From Auricularia sp. M13 (Eukaryota; Basidiomycota; Agaricomycetes; Auriculariales; Auriculariaceae), in the NCBI GenBank assembly GCA_037042915.1, contig CM073196.1:2046001-2110000 (forward strand): a stretch of DNA of 64,000 nucleotides. Reading direction: 5' to 3'. The notes beneath the pieces are model-generated. The model was not told the origin of the DNA, did no database searches, and saw only the letters and a program-made list of their open reading frames with translations. Shown in pieces: positions 23,003-33,917 of this stretch. The translations under genes and the position numbers were made by a program. Numbering within the stretch: the first letter of the stretch is position 1; every line of letters starts with the position of its first letter.

Positions 23003-23978
23003 TCATGATGTATTGCGGAAGCTAACAGACGTGTATAATTGTCGACCCGATAGCCACAACTCGCGCCCCTGCTGAATGTCGGCAATATCAAAGTCGTCAA
23101 AGTTATCGAGCTGTTCGTCGTGCCCGAAATTGCTATCGTCGAGCCAGACACCGGGTTCCTTGTGTGTAGCGGCAAATTGGCATACAAACGCGAAAAAGGT
23201 GTCGACGGCCGTGTTTGGGGTGTACGCCGTGCGATAGAGTACCCTTCGAAGGCCGGGATAGCGTAACAGGTCCTCCATAAGCTAGTACCGCGGTCCAGGC
23301 GGCAGGTCGTGCGCAACGGCGACAATGACGTGCGTCAGCCGCGGCGCGCCGAGGCGTGAAACAATATCCAGCGGCGTGCGCGCCGACCATGTCATGTGAA
23401 GGTGCGTGCATTCCTCAAGCAGCGGCTGGAGATTCGGGGGTTCCTCGTCCCACCCGTCTGTAATGAAAACCATCTGGGGTCGAATCGGCTTCTGGGCATG
23501 CAGGAATTTGGAGACCTCGCAGGCGTGGCCAGCCAGGTAAACAAGATGAGAAAAGGATGGCACGAGTTGTCCGGGATTCGTTCCCACATTGATCCTCGTG
23601 CTGAGAAGAAGCACCTGTGTGTGTGTAATGGGAGTTTCCGCGAGGCGTGCAAGTCACGAGATGCGCTCCAGAGCACCAGGGCTGGCCCTAATGACAACGA
23701 AGCGATATAAAATGCGCAACAGAGTAGGTCTACAGGCCCGTGACAGCGAGCACAAAGAATGCAAAACCCTGCAAAACCCTCCTGTTGTTGATCTCGTTGT
23801 GTACCGCCAGCTCCAGAATAGATAGCACTAGCTTCAGTGGTAGATCACAAGGCAATGGTTCTTTGTAAGAGGGTGGACATGCAGGACCAGCGGTAGTAGC
23901 ACCTTGAAGAACACGGTTGGCTGAGGTTGAATCATGCCACAGCTTCCGCTTTGAGCGCTTAGCGATCGGCCGAGTCAC
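23003..23978 (-). CDS. F-box-like protein of the expanded agaricomycete type, possibly decayed
   Basis: The first segment, CDLPLKLVLSILELAVHNEI (about 23840), resembles the F-box start common in large basidiomycete families. Downstream come RILYRFVVIRASPGALERIS, HLVYLAGHACEVSKFLHAQK, LEECTHLHMTW, RLGAPRLTHVIVAVAHDLPP and MEDLLRYPGLRRVLYRTAYT, ending at 23003. Proteins of this layout usually bind Skp1 and present targets to a ubiquitin ligase. The frame is interrupted: a TGA follows ERIS and a TAG (23282-23284) lies between GPRY and LMEDLL, yet the peptide sense continues in the same frame after both. Short introns of 57 and 46 nt can be drawn around them, but the second would delete conserved-looking sequence. 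The N-terminus is not fixed. Confidence 0.45.
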
Positions 23979-24031
23979 TCAAACTTTTACATCTCCTCCC
24001 TTGCACCCATTCGCGCTCAACGACGGACACG

Positions 24032-25676
24032 ATGGCCTCTGATGCGCCGACGAAGCAAAAGCTATGGGGAGGACGCTTCACGGGCAAGACAGACCCACTG
24101 TATGCGAGCACGAGACTCGAGCATCGCGCGTTGCTAATTGCATTGGCAGAATGCACGCGTACAACCAATCGTTGCGGTACGACCAGCGCATGTACGATGC
24201 AGATATTCGCGGCTCGATTGCATACGCGCAAGCTCTGCAAAAGCGCGGCATTCTTACTGCGCCGGAGCTGGAGAAAATGGTCAACGGCTTGAAGGCGGTC
24301 GGTCAAGAGTGGAAGGACGGCACGGTGCGCGTGTCATTCGAATGCTACGCGCTCAAATGCTCAATTGTTTGCAGTTTGTGATTAAGGAAGACGATGAGGA
24401 CATCCATACTGCGAACGAGCGCCGCCTCAGCGAACTCATTGGCCCGCTGGGAGGAAAATTGCACACCGGCCGTTCGCGCAATGACCAAGTCGCGACCGAC
24501 ATGCGTTTGTGGCTCCTCGACGAGCTGACCGAACTTGAGAAAATGGTCAAGGGTCTCATTTCTGTTCTGGTCAACCGCGCCGAAAAGGAAATCGACGCTC
24601 TCATGCCCGGTTATACGCATCTCCAGCGCGGACAGCCCATCCGATGGTCGCATCTTCTCCTCTCATACGCCTGGTCTTATCAGACAGATCTACAGCGCCT
24701 GCGAGAGCTCATCCCACGCGTCAGTGTCTCTCCGCTTGGCTGTGGCGCACTGGCTGGCAACCCATTTCTCGTCGACCGCGAGTTTCTGGCCCAGGAACTC
24801 GGCTTTGCGAGTGTCGCGGAAAACAGCCTGTGGGGTGTTGCGGACCGCGACTTTATCGTCGAATTCATGATGTGGGCCAGCCTTACCATGACGCATATGA
24901 GCAAAATGGCGGAGGACTTGATCATCTATTCCACGGCTGAGTTTGGCTTCGTCCGCCTCAGCGACGCGTACAGGTACTCGTGGTGATTATCGATTTATTG
25001 TTGCTGATGCACGTTGCAGCACTGGTTCGAGTATGATGCCCCAGAAGAAGAATCCGGATTCCCTCGAGCTCCTGCGGGGCAAGACGGGTCGCGTGTTTGG
25101 CAATGTGAGTATGATCTATCGAAGACCAGTTTCCTGGACTAATGACTCGTGAAGATGTCGGGTTTCATGATGAGCCTCAAAGGTTTGCCTTCGACATACA
25201 ATAAGGATCTGCAAGAAGACAAGGAACCGCTATTCGACAGTCTGGACACCATTTCTGCGTCGCTCCGCATAGCGGAGGGTGTCATCGCCACGCTAGATAT
25301 CGATGCAGACAAGATGCGTGCGGCACTTACACCTGATATGCTCGCGACCGATCTCGCAGACTATCTGGTCCGCCGAGGGGTGAGACTCAATCCTCTTTGT
25401 ATGTGTTTGCGCTGACACAAATCTACTTGATAGACACCTTTCCGTGAAACTCACCATATCTCTGGCCGCGCTGTTGCACTTGCCGAAGCAGAGCGCAAAC
25501 CTCTTTCAGCGCTTACGCTGCCGCAACTTCAAAGTTTAAGCCCAAAATTCGAGGCGGACGTCAAATCCGTCTTCGACTTCGAGGCCAGCGTCGAACGGAG
25601 GGATGCAATTGGAGGTCCTAGCCGTCGGATGGTCGGACGGCAGATTGCTGCGTTGCGAAAAGTGCTTGACTCGTGA
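24032..25676 (+). CDS. Argininosuccinate lyase
   Basis: The enzyme cleaves argininosuccinate to arginine and fumarate, the last step of arginine synthesis. The ATG at 24032 starts [16 protein letters not shown], the family's hallmark N-terminus. After an intron comes [19 protein letters not shown], then a long exon with [33 protein letters not shown], and the catalytic-loop region. Exon 4 has [20 protein letters not shown], the fumarase/aspartase superfamily signature carrying the catalytic serine. [20 protein letters not shown] follows, and the C-terminus ends AALRKVLDS at 25676. Five introns (24107-24150, 24325-24370, 24972-25019, 25104-25152 and 25379-25434, approximate) are all GT-AG. The length is usual for the family. 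Confidence 0.95.
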
Positions 25677-26011
25677 GTGTTGCGCGAATGAGAGTCTTTT
25701 CCCATTTGGGTACGAAGATCCCGATGATGTGTTCCTTGTCGATCACCCAAAAATAGTCCGTGATGGCGGCCTCCTATGAACATACAGTGAAAGTAATTTA
25801 CTCTGTACAGTACCTAGTATATCTGTTCAATTTCATACTCAAGATGTTGACCTTCTCCGGTGAATCGCGCATCAAAGGCATCCTGGGCGGTGGTGTGGCG
25901 GGGATGTGCGCAGGGGACTGCGCGATTGGCGCGCCGGGATATAACTAGCAACATAGCCACCCTCCTCCCCTTCCTCCTGCTAAGTATCGTTCCTTCCTGT
26001 ATCGTCAAACC
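25677..26011. other. Intergenic between argininosuccinate lyase and syntaxin
   Basis: It holds the 3' end of the lyase and the promoter of the syntaxin gene. An alternative ATG at 25842 lies in a frame that does not join the syntaxin exons. Confidence 0.4.
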
Positions 26012-27329
26012 ATGTCTGTACGTCGCTTCCAATCTGTTTCGCCTGCTAGCTAACAGTGGCCTTCAGAATTACGACAGGTGAGCAAGAAGACCCTCGCCGT
26101 CGATTCCTTCTCACTGACAGCTTTCGGTCAGAAATTACTCGCAAGATGGCGGCCATTACGAGATGAGTTCCTTGAATGCCTCGCGCAGTAACGACAATCT
26201 CGTGTCGCGCGGTGGCCAGCAGTCAATGGAGGTTTTTTATGACGAAGTGCGTAGTTTCTGCACCTCGCCAGCTGCCGCTGAGCACATGTCGCGTTCACTC
26301 TCCAGATCTCGTCCATACAAGATTCTATTCGTACATTCAATGCCAACATTCTCAAGATCTCGGAGCTACATACGCGCTCGCTGAATAGCATGGACGAAAC
26401 TGCCGCCAAGCGGATCGGTGGACAGCTTGAGGAGCTCATAGACGAGACGAGCCAGTTAAGCAACGATTTGAAGAAGCGCATTAAGAATCTGGAGCGCCAG
26501 GGCGGCAGCAGCGGTCCAGAGGGTCAAGCCCGCGCGACCCAGGTGAGGGTCTCATGGCCACAGTCGGCTTCAATTTAACACGGGCTGGTACAGACGGCGT
26601 TTGTCAAATCCAAGTTTCTGGAGAGTATACAAGGCTACCAACAGGTAGAACGCGAGTACCGTACCAAGTACAAGCAGCGTATCGAACGCCAATTCAAGAT
26701 TGGTAGGTTCTGCCTTTACGCGTGGGCCGCTGAGTTGACCACAACGTACAGTCAAGCCCGACGCAACCCCTGAAGAGGTCAAGGCGGTGGTTGAGAGCGA
26801 TGACGCGCAGATATTTGCACAGGATGTAAGCTCACTGCTATCCCCGCACCGAACTATACTAATTGCGCGGTGTGCTGTAGCTCATGAATTCCAACCGCTT
26901 GGGACAGTCGCGCGCTGCCTATCAGGAGGTACAAAACCGCCACGCTGACATCAAGAAGATAGAGAAAACTCTCATAGAGCTCGCGCAACTGTTCAATGAT
27001 GTACGCTGGTGTTTAGGATAAGAAATGACGGCTGAGGCTGACTCGCTTGCAGATGTCTCTTGCTGTGGAACAGCAGGACGAGCAGATAGATGTTATACAC
27101 CACACCGCCATTGACATTGACAACAACGTCCAGCAAGGGTGAGTTGTGCCTTTCCAGGTCTCGGCTGGAGGTTGAAGTACGTTCGAGGTTGCACCACACG
27201 GAAAGCGCGGTCAAGTCTGCTGCTGGGGCGCGCAGGAAGCGTTGGATCTGCCTGTGGATCACCGTAATCGTTATCATTGTCATCATCATAATTGTGCTCG
27301 CACAGATCCAGCCCTGGCGTCAGAAATAA
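26012..27329 (+). CDS. Plasma-membrane t-SNARE syntaxin (Sso1/2-like)
   Basis: I chose the ATG at 26012 because it is the only one whose exons join in phase: ATG-TCT, a tiny 11-nt exon, then RNYSQDGGHYEMSSLNASRS. The Habc region contains GGQLEELIDETSQLSNDLKK and Y-Q-Q-V-E-R-E-Y-R. The SNARE helix includes VQNRHADIKKIEKTLIELAQ, then L-F-N-D-M-S-L-A-V-E-Q-Q-D-E-Q, with the central Gln of a Qa-SNARE. A single C-terminal anchor, WICLWITVIVIIVIIIIVLA, ends the protein at 27329. Sso-type syntaxins pair with SNAP-25-like and synaptobrevin partners to fuse secretory vesicles with the plasma membrane. There are about seven introns. Confidence 0.9.
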
Positions 27330-28042
27330 TTGTTGCCCCAAGGAATGTCGTAGTATACTGCGTTTACGTGGTAATCCAATTTCCAAAAAGCTCCTCTCCT
27401 ATGTAAGCATAAGAAGAAGAGGGAACAGAAATGAATGGAGTCATTTTCAACGCGAGGTCTGTCTGTTCGGGAGGCAGTCGCACGGATGGGACGATAAAGC
27501 GTAAACCCTCGAAACTCATCCACAGAGCCGCTCGATGGTGGTTTCCTAGCTTGCTCTTCACGGGCGTGCTCGACCATACAGCCCGTGTGGCGTACACTGT
27601 GGTTTAAGAAGGTATGCACTAAGCGTCGTCCTCCGTAGCTCGAGAAGTATGCGATATGGCGTGTCCAACTTGGCAAACGAGTTGAAGGCTTCAAGACGAG
27701 CTTGAGAGAGACCCAGCAAACGCGCAAACCGTGTTGACAGTAGGAGCAACATGCATTTCCAGATTCGCCTCGAATCAGAGCAGGATCCGTTCACAAAGAA
27801 ACCCTCAAGTTGCGAAGCAGTGACCACAATTCATCAGATCCACGGCTCGGGCACCGTGCGCAGGTCGAATGCCCAGGAAGTAGTGCTCCCTTATGCAGCC
27901 ACTGAGAGGCCGTCATTAAAGCGCCAATTCTCGGAGCGCATAAGAAAGCCTGAATTGGGCGCCACGCGCGTCGCGGATGTTGGAAGGGAAAGAGCATGAA
28001 GGCACGCGTTTTGCCGGTGGCTTTTCATCTTTTTCTCCTGCG
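27330..28042. other. 700-bp gap upstream of EF3, no confident gene
   Basis: It contains the 3' end of the syntaxin gene and the EF3 promoter. On the minus strand an ATG at 27752 opens 64 codons (MLLLLSTRFARLLGLSQARL), and on the plus strand a frame runs 27751-27999. Neither shows a domain, so both are left out. Confidence 0.4.
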
Positions 28043-31000
28043 ATGAGCCCGGACATGGCGGCGTCGTTTCCTGCTCTTCTAGACGCGATCAAAACCGCGC
28101 CCACCGCTCCGGATGCCACCGCTGCTGCCGATGCCATGGCCCGAGCAGTGTCTACCACCGGGCTCGCGTCCTTGACGTGTGTGCAAATTTCGAGACCGAT
28201 CGCGTCCGGCTCATACCAGATAGTGACGAGCTGGTGTTGGACACTTTGCACGCATACGCAACGGTCTGTTTCACCACTGCACAGTCCGTGCTCATCCTGA
28301 GACTGTCGTTCGCAGGATAAAAAATCAGGATTTGCCCGCGAAGGCGCTGCCATCGGCGTCAAGGCGCTGTGCCAGTGTCTGGGCCCGGCCGCGCTGCCGC
28401 TCTTGCTTTCCACGTTGCCAGACATGCTGGACCTCCTCTCGGATAAGGGAGACGTCGTCCGCACAGCCGCTAACGGTGCAATCAAGGCCCTGATCAGCTT
28501 GACGCCGGTCGAGGCGATAGACAGCGTTATGCACGTGCTCAGCGCCAATCTGAAAGCCTGCAAACAGTGGAAGGGCAAGGTCGGCTGTCTCAAGGCGATG
28601 GGCATGCTTGTCGACGGCAAGGGCGAGGAGGAGAAGGACGAAATCGCGCAAATGCTCGGCATCCTGCTTCCGTTGGTCGAGGACGCGATGCATGACACAA
28701 AGCAAGAGGCAGGTCATGCGTCTCAATATACATGCGAGAGTTCTCATCGATCCTAGGTTGCAAACGCCGCCTCCAAGACTGCGATAACTCTTTGCAACAC
28801 CCTCCCCAATCCCGACCTTCGGCCACATATTCCACTCCTTATATCTGCCATGGCTTCTCCTGCGGAGGTACGCTCGTCCCCCTTCTTTTGTACATTGTCG
28901 AGATAGCTCTTCAGGTGCCCAACACGATCAAAGCACTTTCCAACACGACATTTGTCTCAGAAGTCACTTCTCCCTCGCTCGCAATCTTAGTCCCTCTCCT
29001 CAATCGTGGTCTCAATGAACGCAGTCTCGAGGTTCAACGGCGCACAGTCGTCATCCTCGAGAATGTGTGCAAGCTCGTACGCGACCCAGCTGTTGCTGCA
29101 AAATATCTAAGTGGTCTGCTGGATGGTGTCGAGAAAATCATGACGGGTGCAAGTTTCCCCGAGGTGAGCAATCGAGCCTTTCTGCCCCCTCAGACCTTTC
29201 ACTCATATCATTGCAGGTCCGGGCGTTTGCTACTTCCACGCACAAAACGCTGGTCGCGGCCGGCGCATCGACAGATTATAAACCTGCTCCGACACCACCT
29301 GTCGACGCGACCTTCGCCTCGTGGACCTTCGCGCTCTATTACCTGAGCACCTGGTCGTGCCATCTCCAAATACTCCTGGACTCCCGCCGCAACCATTCCA
29401 TCGCCTGCTTGGTGAAACCCTCCAATTCGTTTCGAAACTTACCGCGACTCTCATCCAAAGGCGCCAATACCGCGATGCCGCAAAGTGGCAGCGTTGTGTA
29501 GGCAACTTCCTCGGTCTGTAAGTAGACTTCCTCATGGCGACTTGTCGTCTGCTCAATCATTCAAACAGGTGGCTTCAACCTGGCGGTGGTGCAAAGGAAG
29601 GACAGGAGTTCGCGGAGAAGGCACGCAATCATTTCTGGCAATTGGACAAGGTAAGCCTACTGGCAGACGCCGCCGTCAGTCACCTTATGCCCTGTAGGCC
29701 AAGCACGCCGTTGCAAAGACAACGACTGAAGACGGCGAGGAAATAATTTGCGATATTCTATTTTCGCTCGCATACGGCGCCCTGCTACTCCTCTCGCATA
29801 CCACACTGCGCCTGATCAAAGGCCACCGATACGGCATTTGCGCGGCGAATGGAGCTGGTGCGCCATAGTCCCGTCATCCTGGTCGTGATCGCTCAACTCG
29901 CCGTAAGGAAAATCGACTCTTCTCAAGAGTATCCGAGATGGCAAGGTACGATGCGCATCCAGCAGACAGTGTGCCCGTAAGTATTGACATGCATCAGGTC
30001 GAAAACTTTCCGCCTCAAGATCAGCTTCGCGCGGTCATGGTCGAGCATTCTCTGCAAGGCGAGGACGGAACACTCCCCATCATCGACTTTATCGCAGCTG
30101 GTATGGCAAATTGATATGTGCACGGACTTGCGCTGACCATGGCTAGACAAGCAATTGGCGGACGTCTCGAGAGATAGCATCAAGGCTCAGCTCTCGGAGG
30201 TCGGTTTTAGCGAAGAGCTTCAAGCACAGAGCGTGGGCAGTTTGTCTGGCGGTTGGAAAATGAAGCTTGAGCTGGCGCGTGCCATGCTCTACAAAGCGGA
30301 CCTGCTATTGCTTGGTAAGTGATAAGGTCTATCTGCTTTACTTACTGACCGTTACGCAGATGAGCCGACCAACCATGTGCGCACTGCAAAAAGTCCCTGC
30401 GAAGGCGCTGACTTGTGCATAGCTCGACAGAGCTTCAGTCAAGTGGCTCGAAGAATATCTGATATCTCACAAGAACATCTCCTGCCTCATAGTAAGCCAC
30501 GATGCTGGGTATGTACAGTGAATATAGCTGCGTGATGATGAATGCTGAGCTTTTCTTTGAGATTCCTGGATAACGTCACCACCGACATTATTCACTACGA
30601 GGATAAAAAGGTAACATCGCTTGCTTGCTTGTGGCTACTGCGCAGTGCTAACCACCTTCGTAGATCGTATACTATCCTGGACCTCTCTCGAACTTCGTTG
30701 CTCAGGTCCCCAGCGCGAAGTCATACTACACGCTTGCTGCGACAACTGTCAAGTTCTCTTTCCCACCCCCCGGATCTCTCATGGGCGTGCGCTCCAATAC
30801 TCGAGCGGTGAGCGCAACCTACTTCAAGATGTGATCCAGTTGACTAAAGCGTCCCAGATTTTGAAGCTTTCAAACTGTACCTACACGTATCCCGGTCGGG
30901 CGACGCCCAGCCTATACGATGCAAGCGTTGCTTTGAGTTTGTCCAGGTGCGTGAACTCGTGCAATTGCTGCACGTTATCGCTCATTGTTTCACAGCCGAG

Positions 31001-32543
31001 TTGGCATCGTTGGTCCCAATGGGGCTGGAAAATCGACCATGATCAAGCTTCTCACAGTGCGCAGCATATAGGACCGTTTGCATCGGCTTACATTGATTCA
31101 GGGCGAAGCAGAGCCGCAAGTGGGGACCGTGTACAAGCACCCATCTTTGCGTATCGGCTACGTCTCGCAACATGCAACACATCACATTGGTTCGTCGATG
31201 CAGTGTTCATCCGCCAGCTTCTCATTGTCGTATAGAACGCCATCTGGAGAAGACCGCCATCCAATACATGTGAGCTCGGAGAGTCGTGGTTTAGCTGTTG
31301 CTAACGCTCTATAGTCAATGGCGATTCCAGGACGGGCATGATCGTTCGTAATCCCGTTCGCTTCTCGAAGCAACCTTTCTTACGAGGTAACCTTAGGCGA
31401 GGAGTTAGAGAAGGCGACACGCGTGATGACGGCTGAAGACCAGGCAATGATGGACACAGAGATCGTGGGAAAGACCGGGCAGAAGCGGAAGATTGAGGCA
31501 AGTACTGGTCCGCGCGCAGCTCGTAGTCTAACCTGCCTTCTCAGATGATCATGGGCCGGCAAAAGCTGAAGAAAACGTTGCAGTACGAGATCAAGTGGAA
31601 AGGCTTAGACCACAAGTTCAACACGTGGATGCCTCGCGAAGACCTCCTAGCTCGTGGATTCGTCAAGCTCGTACGACAGTTCGATGACTTGGAGGCGTCT
31701 CGCGAAGGTGAGTGGGGTTTCTTCCCTGGTATTACGAGGCTGCTGACAACATGGCAGGTGCTGCCACACGCGACACCAGGTCGGACTTGGTCCGTAAGCA
31801 TCTCGAAGAAGTTGGTCTCGACGGAAACATAGCCCAATACAACGAACTTGGCAGTCTGAGTGGCGGACAAAAGGTCAAGGTTGTCATTGCTGCGTCGCTC
31901 TGGAACAAGCCGCAGGTTCTTGTCCTAGGTCAGTTTCGGTTGCTAGCTTATCTATCGATATTCTGAGCGCGCACAGATGAGCCAACAAATTTCTTGGACC
32001 GCGACGCCCTCGGAGGTCTTGCGGTGGCCATTCGCGATTGGGGCGGCGCAGTTCTCATAATCTCTCATAATGATGTCAGTCTAGGTATCCATTTGTTTTC
32101 TGTGCATCAACTAAACGTGCTCGCAGGAGTTTGTGTCCGCCCTTTGTAAGACTTGCCCTCAATGAGGATAATTCGCTCATTGTGTTCAACCAGGTCCCGA
32201 GATATGGAGCATCGAAGGCGGACGCATCACTCATAAAGGCAAGGCTGCCGTCGTGGAGGACGCCTTTGCAGATTCCAAGGGTACATCTCTCCGGGGCACG
32301 CCGAAGGGCACTCCTGCTGGTTCTCATGCCGCCACGCCGCTCGCTTCAAAAGCTGGCACACCGGCTGTAAGCGGAGCCGAGGACGGTGCTGTCGTGGGTA
32401 CCGAGGCTGGCGAGGTCAAGCCTAAGAAGAAGAAGAAGCTCACGCGTAATCAAATGAAAGTGGTAGAGGAGCGTAGACGGAAGCGCAAGCTGGACTGGCT
32501 CATACACGGTGGCCCACGACCGGAAGATACTGATAGCGATTGA
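28043..32543 (+). CDS. Translation elongation factor 3 (ABC-F ATPase)
   Basis: EF3 is the fungal ribosome-bound ATPase that releases deacylated tRNA from the E site. The ATG at 28043 starts MSPDMAASFPALLDAIK. HEAT repeats follow (for example NLKACKQWKGKVGCLKAMGM and VPNTIKALSNTTFVSEVTSP). The first ABC domain has the Walker A motif AANGAGKST, split by an intron near 29858, the signature LSGGWKMKLELARAM, and D-E-P-T-N-H-L. The second has VGPNGAGKST (about 31010), a chromodomain-like insert (YEIKWKGLDHKFNTWMPRED, about 31590), LSGGQKVKVVIAASLWNKPQ, and D-E-P-T-N-F-L-D-R-D. The tail is Lys-rich (KPKKKKKLTRNQMKVVEERR) and ends at 32543, as expected for ribosome binding. More than ten short introns. 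Confidence 0.94.
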
Positions 32544-32912
32544 TGCAGATGCACAGTGGGTGTTCTTCGGCATCGAGTATATTACCGGATAGACTACCAT
32601 AGACTCGTAGATTTTGTTTTCACAAATAGTTTCGGACGTACGGTTTTCATAAACACTTGCTCTGTAGTGACCAGAGCGCGCCTGCTGGTCGAAACGGCCA
32701 AGTATTGTGGCTGAGCGCTGAGCTTTAGAGCGCGCTAAGCGTGACTGCGAAGAATCTGTCTGGCCGCTTTTCGCTAATAGCGAAAAGCAAGAAATCGACC
32801 CATTTGCAGACCCAAAATATTAATCGATTGCGCGTAGTCGGAGCGCGCTAAGGAATAAGTTTTAAAAACTGTATATGTATCAATTGATCAAAGTGTCGTA
32901 GATAACCTAGAC
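32544..32912. other. Intergenic with short repeats, upstream of the tRNA
   Basis: It holds the EF3 3' end and an AT-rich stretch. GAGCGCGCTAAG occurs twice (about 32728 and 32841), with a related AGAGCGCGCC near 32683. A 23-bp perfect hairpin lies at 32766-32788. I see no ORF with coding character. Confidence 0.5.
32766..32788. repeat. Perfect 11-bp inverted repeat
   Basis: GCTTTTCGCTA, one A, then its exact reverse complement TAGCGAAAAGC. It could form a hairpin in DNA or RNA. It lies 125 bp before the tRNA and 220 bp after the EF3 stop, so a role in 3'-end formation is possible but not shown. Confidence 0.8.
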
Positions 32913-32999
32913 GGTCTTGTAGCTCAGTGGTAGAGCGTTGTACTTATGCGGATAACTCTTGTTATGCAACGGCCGAGGGTTCGACCCCCTCCTGGACCA
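32913..32999 (+). tRNA. tRNA-Ile (anticodon UAU) with a 15-nt intron
   Basis: The cloverleaf has acceptor GGTCTTG with CTGGACC (one T-T mismatch), a D arm GCTC/GAGC, and anticodon stem TTGTA (32938-32942) with TGCAA (32965-32969). The anticodon is TAT at 32945-32947, and an intron at about 32949-32963 sits in the canonical place after position 37. A five-base variable loop and T arm GAGGG-TTCGACC-CCCTC complete it. The A box (TAGCTCAGTGG) and B box (GGTTCGACCCC) are present, and a TTTT terminator follows at 33002. The flanks C-T-T-A-T and A-T-G-C match eukaryotic tRNA-Ile(UAU), which usually has an intron. Base 37 is G rather than the usual A if the intron is placed this way. It reads AUA codons. 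Confidence 0.78.
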
Positions 33000-33019
33000 T
33001 GTTTTAACAGTAGATATTT

Positions 33020-33917
33020 CAAGAGCTTCTCTTTTTTCCTTGGTGTGCCAGTCTTCTCGTAGTTTGTGACTCAATTTTATTGAAGTCCACGTCAATTAAC
33101 AGTTTTATTCAGGCTCAGTCCATTTTTGCTGACCTCAATACCTGTCTTGCTTGTTTCGGTCATTGTGGCTGGCGCTGGCTTGGTCTGTTTGCCCATGGGT
33201 TTTATGCCGCTTCACTGAGCACTCAGCCGACTCAGCATACAGTCAGTGCGCTGTTTACCCTTGGACTGACACTTGGTGAGGGTTATGTGCTTCGGGCTGT
33301 TCGGCTTGGGATACAACCTTCACACTACTCTCTACCCACCTAGGGGGTGAGATGACCTCAGTGGATACCCAATTCGGCTTGGTGAAGGTTCCTTACCCTC
33401 AGACCGTGGTTCTACAGCTCCTGCTGCGCCGTACACACCACGCACCAGTGTTATTACACTCAGGTCGTGCTATGGGACCCCTTGTGCCTTTGGTGTTGGT
33501 TCCTACATGCATGCAGGGACATCTAGGTCTGTCTTGTATACCTGCCCAACACCCTCCATAGGCACATACATCCTTCATTCCTTTCATCTGGAGTTGTTCT
33601 GTGCCTTTGGCAAGGTGCTTTGCTTTTTCTTGGCCCTCCCTTGACTTTCTTTACCCAATTGCTTTTGCTTGCTTCTGCTTACCCTTATGACCTTGCCCAT
33701 TTCTTTTCTGCATTTTGTGCAGCCATTCACAATGGTTCCAAAGGCAGATTGGTGAGTCAGGCCTCAGATACTGCAAGAAATGCAAGACATTGAATAAGAT
33801 TAACAAAACCTATACAGTAAATGCTGAACAGCAGCACAAAATCAAGTTGGGGTACCTTCTATGCCATGCTGAGAGCTATTGGGGGCAGGTGGTGTCACAG
33901 AACTAAGATGGCTCAGC
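33020..33917. other. Anomalous non-coding block beside the tRNA; candidate repeat insertion
   Basis: About 900 bp between the tRNA and the next gene differ from the rest of the window: T-rich on the plus strand with many CTT/TTGC runs, no clean coding frame and few CpG-rich codons. A 63-codon frame near its right end (33715-33906) contains Y-C-K-K-C but no recognised domain. I find no terminal repeats or target-site duplication by eye, so the element class is open. Integration beside tRNA genes is common for several mobile families, which is only circumstantial support. Confidence 0.35.
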
